From contig NZ_SMAG01000005.1 of the NCBI RefSeq assembly GCF_004341825.1, forward strand, positions 1 to 64,000: DNA of 64,000 bases, in the 5' to 3' direction. This DNA comes from Hazenella coriacea. GTDB taxonomy: Bacteria > Bacillota > Bacilli > Thermoactinomycetales > Thermoactinomycetaceae. The notes beneath the pieces are model-generated. The model saw only the letters and a list, made by a program, of their open reading frames with translations, searched no databases and was not told the origin of the DNA. Of this stretch, positions 60,796-64,000 are shown piece after piece (the stretch's first letter is position 1; each line of letters begins with the position of its first letter). A program made the position numbers and the translations under genes.

Positions 60796-62079
60796 TTGAA
60801 AAATAGTACAGTCGATCTACTGGTTTATAACATCGGTTCACTAGTCACCATGCAGGGGTCTCCAAATCCTCGGACAGGGTGTGAAATGTCTGAGGTAGGG
60901 ATCATTGAAAAGGGAGCCATCGCCGTTCAACAAGGAAGCATCATTGCGATCGGTACAGAGGAAGAGGTACGTACCCAAGTAGCAAAGATGACCATTATTA
61001 AAGAGTTGGATGCCCAAGGACAACTAGTAACTCCCGGTTTAGTAGACCCCCATACACATTTAGTCCATGGAGGATCTCGAGAACACGAATTATCTTTAAA
61101 ATTAAAAGGTGTCTCTTATCTAGAGATTTTGGAAGAAGGGGGCGGAATTTTAAGTACAGTTCGTGCCACTCGTGAAGCATCTGAAGCAGAGCTTTACGAT
61201 CAAGCAAAAAAAAGTTTAGATCTCATGTTGCTTTTTGGAGCGACAACCGTTGAGGCAAAAAGTGGTTACGGATTATCCACTGAAGATGAGTTAAAACAGT
61301 TACGAGTCGCTCAACAATTAGACCAAAATCATCCCGTAGAGTTGGTATCCACTTTTTTAGGGGCTCATGCAATCCCTACTGAGTATCAAGGACGCTCAGG
61401 TGAATATGTGGACTTAGTGATTCATGAAATGTTACCCGAAGTGAAACGTCAAGGATTGGCTGAATTTTGCGATGTGTTTTGTGAAAAAGGTGTTTTTTCT
61501 GTTGAAGAGAGCCGCCGCATTTTAACAGCCGCCAAAGAGATAGGTTTTGGATTGAAAATTCATGCAGATGAAATTGAACCCTTAGGTGGAGCTCAACTCG
61601 CAGGAGAATTAGGGTGTATTTCCGCAGAGCATTTGCTCGTTGCTACTGATGAAGGGTTTGAAGCCATGAAGGAGGCTGGTGTTGTAGCGATTTGTTTACC
61701 AGCGACCTCATTTAATTTACGCCTTCAGAAGCATGCGAGAGCGAGAACGATGATCGATCTGGGGGTTCCTGTAGCTTTATCCACCGATTATAACCCTGGA
61801 AGCTCTCCAACGGAATCATTGCAGTTAGTGATGACATTGGGTTGTCTCAATCTGGGGATGACACCTGAAGAAGTAATCACGGCAATGACGATCAATGCAG
61901 CTCATGCGATTGGACGGGCAGACCGAATTGGTAGTTTAGAGGTAGGGAAACAGGCGGACCTAGTCATTTATAATGCTAAGAATCTTGCTTATCTTCCGTA
62001 CCATTTTGGAATTAATCATGTAAATACAGTGGTGAAAAAAGGAGAAGTGGTGGTATTGGAAGGAAGAATACTAAACTAA
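60796..62079 (+). CDS. hutI: Imidazolonepropionase
   Basis: 427-aa amidohydrolase opening the imidazolone ring to give formimidoylglutamate. Metal ligands in DPHTHLVHGG, KIHADEIEP and the Asp of LSTDYNPGS are present. TTG start fixed by TAGGAGGGTA. Forty-seven nt after hutU. It closes the operon; no hutM permease is found downstream in this window. Confidence 0.96.
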   Translation: MKNSTVDLLVYNIGSLVTMQGSPNPRTGCEMSEVGIIEKGAIAVQQGSIIAIGTEEEVRTQVAKMTIIKELDAQGQLVTPGLVDPHTHLVHGGSREHELSLKLKGVSYLEILEEGGGILSTVRATREASEAELYDQAKKSLDLMLLFGATTVEAKSGYGLSTEDELKQLRVAQQLDQNHPVELVSTFLGAHAIPTEYQGRSGEYVDLVIHEMLPEVKRQGLAEFCDVFCEKGVFSVEESRRILTAAKEIGFGLKIHADEIEPLGGAQLAGELGCISAEHLLVATDEGFEAMKEAGVVAICLPATSFNLRLQKHARARTMIDLGVPVALSTDYNPGSSPTESLQLVMTLGCLNLGMTPEEVITAMTINAAHAIGRADRIGSLEVGKQADLVIYNAKNLAYLPYHFGINHVNTVVKKGEVVVLEGRILN

Positions 62080-62146
62080 TATCGAAATTCGTTCTTATTA
62101 CTCTTCCAGATAAATCTGTGTAGAAAACCTCTAATATTATATTGCA

Positions 62147-62189
62147 CAAAAAGAACGGAGAATCCTCTGCTCCCCGTTCTTTTTGTTTT
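62147..62189 (+). terminator. hut operon terminator
   Basis: CAAAAAGAACGG/CCGTTCTTTTTG, perfect 12-bp stem with a 15-nt loop, ~70 nt after hutI. Confidence 0.85.
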
Positions 62190-62319
62190 ATGGTTCTCCC
62201 TTTTTTACCCATTCTGCCAATGTTTCGAAGCAGAAAAAGCTGAAAGAAAATAAAGTAAAAAACCCAATCCGATGGAGACAAAATTGTAAAGTGTACCCTT
62301 TGTAAAGGACATTTAAAAA

Positions 62320-62388
62320 ACCTAGGCAGTTTTAGAACCGAGAATCCCCCACCTCTTAGTAATCGGCTTAGCTGGTGGGAGTGTTCAA
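62320..62388 (+). mobile_element. IS200/IS605-family right-end / omega-RNA-like remnant
   Basis: GAATCCCCCACCTCTTAG, a short A/T-G linker and TGGTGGGAGTGTTCAA form a stem-loop (CCCACC/GGTGGG) and end in TTCAA at 62384-62388. This is the familiar shape of the right end of IS605-type elements, where the TnpB-associated omega RNA scaffold ends. No tnpA or tnpB frame is adjacent, so only an end survives, if the identification is right. Confidence 0.4.
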
Positions 62389-62999
62389 GAGAATGTTTTT
62401 TTTCTAATGATGAATTCTGCTATAAGTAGATTAAGAATCCAGCATAACCAGACAGCTATCGTGTAGGCATTTCCATAGGAAAAATTCATAGCGTTATGGG
62501 CAATGGCTACGATTATATAAATAGTCATATTCGCAAAGGAAAGAAAGAAACTTCGAACGATCCATTGACTATGTAAGGTTACTTTTTGTCTCTTGATATA
62601 CCAATAACCAAGGATAGTTGTTCCAAGCCATAATGTATTTAAAATAAGAAACCCTATTGTGCTTGGCCATCCCCCAGTTGCAAAGAAAGAGATGTAGACT
62701 CCGGGAATGAAATTTAAAATGATAGACAAGACATACACTCTGCCATTCCAACGGTGGAACTTGATAGATTTCACTCGTATTCTTTTAATAACTCCTAATG
62801 GGCCAGTGAGAAGCGAAATAATAGCCAGCAAAATATGAATTCGGATCATTAAAATCCATAGGGATTTATCTGTTAGAATCAGATCTTTTCTAGAAATAAA
62901 TGTTTCGAAAGTAGGATCAACCATAAAATTCTTTGAAAATGTATGGAATATCCACATGATTGGGAGGATTAAAATAATTATTCCAATGGTTTTTTTCAT
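62385..62999 (-). CDS. DUF2306 family membrane protein
   Basis: 204 aa with about six membrane segments. The family core LAIISLLTGPLGVIKRIR, the conserved KFHRWNGRVYVLS and SQWIVRSFFLSFANM are clear. The function of DUF2306 proteins is unknown. GGAGGAATAAACC precedes the ATG. It lies 24 nt downstream of a small membrane protein gene and of the DJ-1-like gene, all on the minus strand, likely one transcript. Confidence 0.9.
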   Translation of the reverse strand: MKKTIGIIILILPIMWIFHTFSKNFMVDPTFETFISRKDLILTDKSLWILMIRIHILLAIISLLTGPLGVIKRIRVKSIKFHRWNGRVYVLSIILNFIPGVYISFFATGGWPSTIGFLILNTLWLGTTILGYWYIKRQKVTLHSQWIVRSFFLSFANMTIYIIVAIAHNAMNFSYGNAYTIAVWLCWILNLLIAEFIIRKKTFS

Positions 63000-63023
63000 T
63001 AGGTTTATTCCTCCATTGAATGT

Positions 63024-63158
63024 TTAGGAAAACAAACTGCGATTTGTCATCATAAAGATCGAACCAATGATGAGTAAAAATGTGATCCAGTTGTACCATT
63101 TTAACTTTGACACATGTTCTAATAATTTCTTCTTAGGGTTCTCTGTAATTAAATACAT
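63024..63158 (-). CDS. Small single-span membrane protein (44 aa)
   Basis: A short gene below usual length cut-offs: ATG 63158 is preceded by TGGAGTGGGG at ideal spacing. The product has a charged N-terminal half (LITENPKKKLLEHVSK), then one hydrophobic segment (WITFLLIIGSIFMM) and a short tail. It sits 15 nt after the DJ-1-like gene and 24 nt before the DUF2306 gene on the same strand. I do not recognise homologues; strong translation signal and tight packing support it. Confidence 0.7.
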   Translation of the reverse strand: MYLITENPKKKLLEHVSKLKWYNWITFLLIIGSIFMMTNRSLFS

Positions 63159-63173
63159 CGTCCCCACTCCATT

Positions 63174-64000
63174 TTAAGAAATACGATGTCCAGTTAATTT
63201 AGATGAGGGAAGCATTCCAGCTTTTGCTTCACCATACATCTTGTTTCCAACTACAGTAACGATAAATTTTAAAGTAAGACGCATGGGGTTAGTCACTTTC
63301 ATAGACCACTTTAATTGATTCCCTTCAAGTACAGGGTTGTCTAAAGCGACAATCTCCTCTCCTTGCTTTGCAGTTCCTGCTATTTGTCCATCTTTAGAAG
63401 TTAAATCTAATAAAACGGAAAGTTTTCCAATAGGAGTGGAAATTGTAGTATCCCATTCCCCTTGAAAATTAACATTCTTATTAGCTTGGATAGAGGAATG
63501 ATCCTTTGTCGCTTCAATTGGATTTTCTTGTTGGCTTTCTTTAGGTGCATTTCCTTCAGCTTTCCAAACCGTACCCCTACGTTCATACTCAAATAATTGC
63601 TCCACAGCGAGTGCGATCCGAGGGCCTAATTCTCGTTCAACTAAGTAAAGGGCAACATCGAGCCCTGAAGTAACGCCACCGCCAGTAACAAGATCACCAT
63701 CATCTACGATACGGGCATTAACTGGAATAGCGTTGGTAGCACTCAAAAGATCCATTCCCATATGATGCGTTACTGCATGGCGGCCTTCCAATAAACCATC
63801 CATTGCTAAAATGAGAGAACCGCCACAAACTGTGGAAAGTAAAATATCAGCTTTCTTCATTGCTTCTCGTAATAGATTGCTTAATTCAGTTTCAGCGGCT
63901 TTTTTTAATTTTACTGGAATGGAATCTGGCCCATTATCATGAACAGTACCAGATGCTCCCGGAACAAGAATGATCCCTTTACGGGATAAATCGAATTTAC
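63174..64000 (-). CDS. DJ-1/PfpI family protein with extra C-terminal beta domain (5' end outside window)
   Basis: The frame runs off the right edge, so an ATG at 63860 is internal. Readable: GIILVPGASGTVHDNG, the nucleophile elbow STVCGGSLILAMDGLL with the catalytic Cys, AVTHHMGMDLL and DLVTGGGVTSGLDVALYLVE, typical of the ThiJ/DJ-1/PfpI superfamily (isonitrile hydratase/transcriptional-regulator branch). After a charged linker (~100 residues from the end) comes a ~90-residue beta-rich domain (WDTTISTPIGKLSVLLDLT ... GMLPSSKLTGHR) not part of DJ-1. The combination suggests a ligand-binding add-on; its function is unknown. Confidence 0.88.
   Translation of the reverse strand, partial: KFDLSRKGIILVPGASGTVHDNGPDSIPVKLKKAAETELSNLLREAMKKADILLSTVCGGSLILAMDGLLEGRHAVTHHMGMDLLSATNAIPVNARIVDDGDLVTGGGVTSGLDVALYLVERELGPRIALAVEQLFEYERRGTVWKAEGNAPKESQQENPIEATKDHSSIQANKNVNFQGEWDTTISTPIGKLSVLLDLTSKDGQIAGTAKQGEEIVALDNPVLEGNQLKWSMKVTNPMRLTLKFIVTVVGNKMYGEAKAGMLPSSKLTGHRIS

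Noticed and set aside
62012-62281. Minus-strand ORF of 89 codons downstream of hutI
   Set aside because: It overlaps hutI and crosses the hut terminator; no start signal and no domain.
1-64000. tRNA genes and CRISPR arrays
   Set aside because: No TTCGANTC-type T-arm in a cloverleaf context and no regularly spaced direct repeats were noticed by eye; the only tandem repeat is the 16-bp duplication at 33773.

Overview
The window looks like chromosomal DNA of a low-GC, endospore-forming member of the Bacillales (Bacillota). The 16S 3' end, the strong AAAGGAGG-type ribosome binding sites, frequent TTG/GTG starts, the sporulation genes cotE and spoVK, and the Bacillus-like gene order miaB-ymcA / cotE-mutS-mutL-miaA-hfq-spoVK-hflX-ynbB-glnR-glnA all point there. 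The style of the 16S end and the gene content would fit Thermoactinomycetaceae, but that is inference.

Region by region. 1-0.4 kb: 3' end of a 16S rRNA gene followed almost at once by a strong terminator instead of 23S rRNA, then a fragment of an EF-Tu-like gene. 0.4-2.4 kb (minus): a two-gene RNA repair unit, a T4 Rnl2-like RNA ligase and an HD-domain/polynucleotide kinase fusion (HD-Pnk). 2.6-5.3 kb: an accessory island with a type IV pilin-like signal fused to a glycine-zipper, LXG-toxin-like tail, two small membrane proteins and doubtful ORFs. 5.6-22.7 kb: conserved housekeeping block (tRNA modification, spore coat, an amidoligase-like protein, mismatch repair, Hfq, SpoVK, HflX, nitrogen regulation by GlnR and glutamine synthetase with a perfect GlnR box). 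22.7-27.3 kb: CapA-like phosphatase, asnS, dnaD, TPR membrane protein. 27.5-33.7 kb: a cobalamin riboswitch controlling five translationally coupled genes: two surface proteins built like human intrinsic factor/transcobalamin parts (alpha-toroid and DUF4430) and a complete ECF transporter (T, fused double ATPase, S). Together they read as a B12 capture-and-import system.

34-39.9 kb: alcohol dehydrogenase, GNAT, CNNM-type membrane protein, CtaG, lipoprotein cytochrome c, RmlD-like reductase. 40-56.2 kb: a mosaic accessory zone with a stand-alone MurF, phosphatase, glycosyltransferase, exporter, LD-carboxypeptidase, MerR regulator, acyl-CoA ligase, ADP-ribosylglycohydrolase, arylamine N-acetyltransferase and others, interrupted by decayed genes (streptomycin adenylyltransferase, GNAT, effector-binding domain). 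56.3-62.1 kb: a histidine utilisation operon hutH-hutG-hutU-hutI with a cre-like site and a strong hairpin upstream but no hutP. 62.3-64 kb: an IS605/omega-RNA-like end, a DUF2306 protein, a 44-residue membrane protein missed by length cut-offs, and a DJ-1/PfpI gene running off the window.

A cross-cutting oddity is that four genes (methyltransferase at 14.4 kb, hflX, capA-like, GNAT at 35.5 kb) have conserved N-termini that extend beyond any ATG/GTG/TTG, with a Shine-Dalgarno placed to start at ATT, ATA or CTG. No tRNA gene, CRISPR array or intact transposase was seen.
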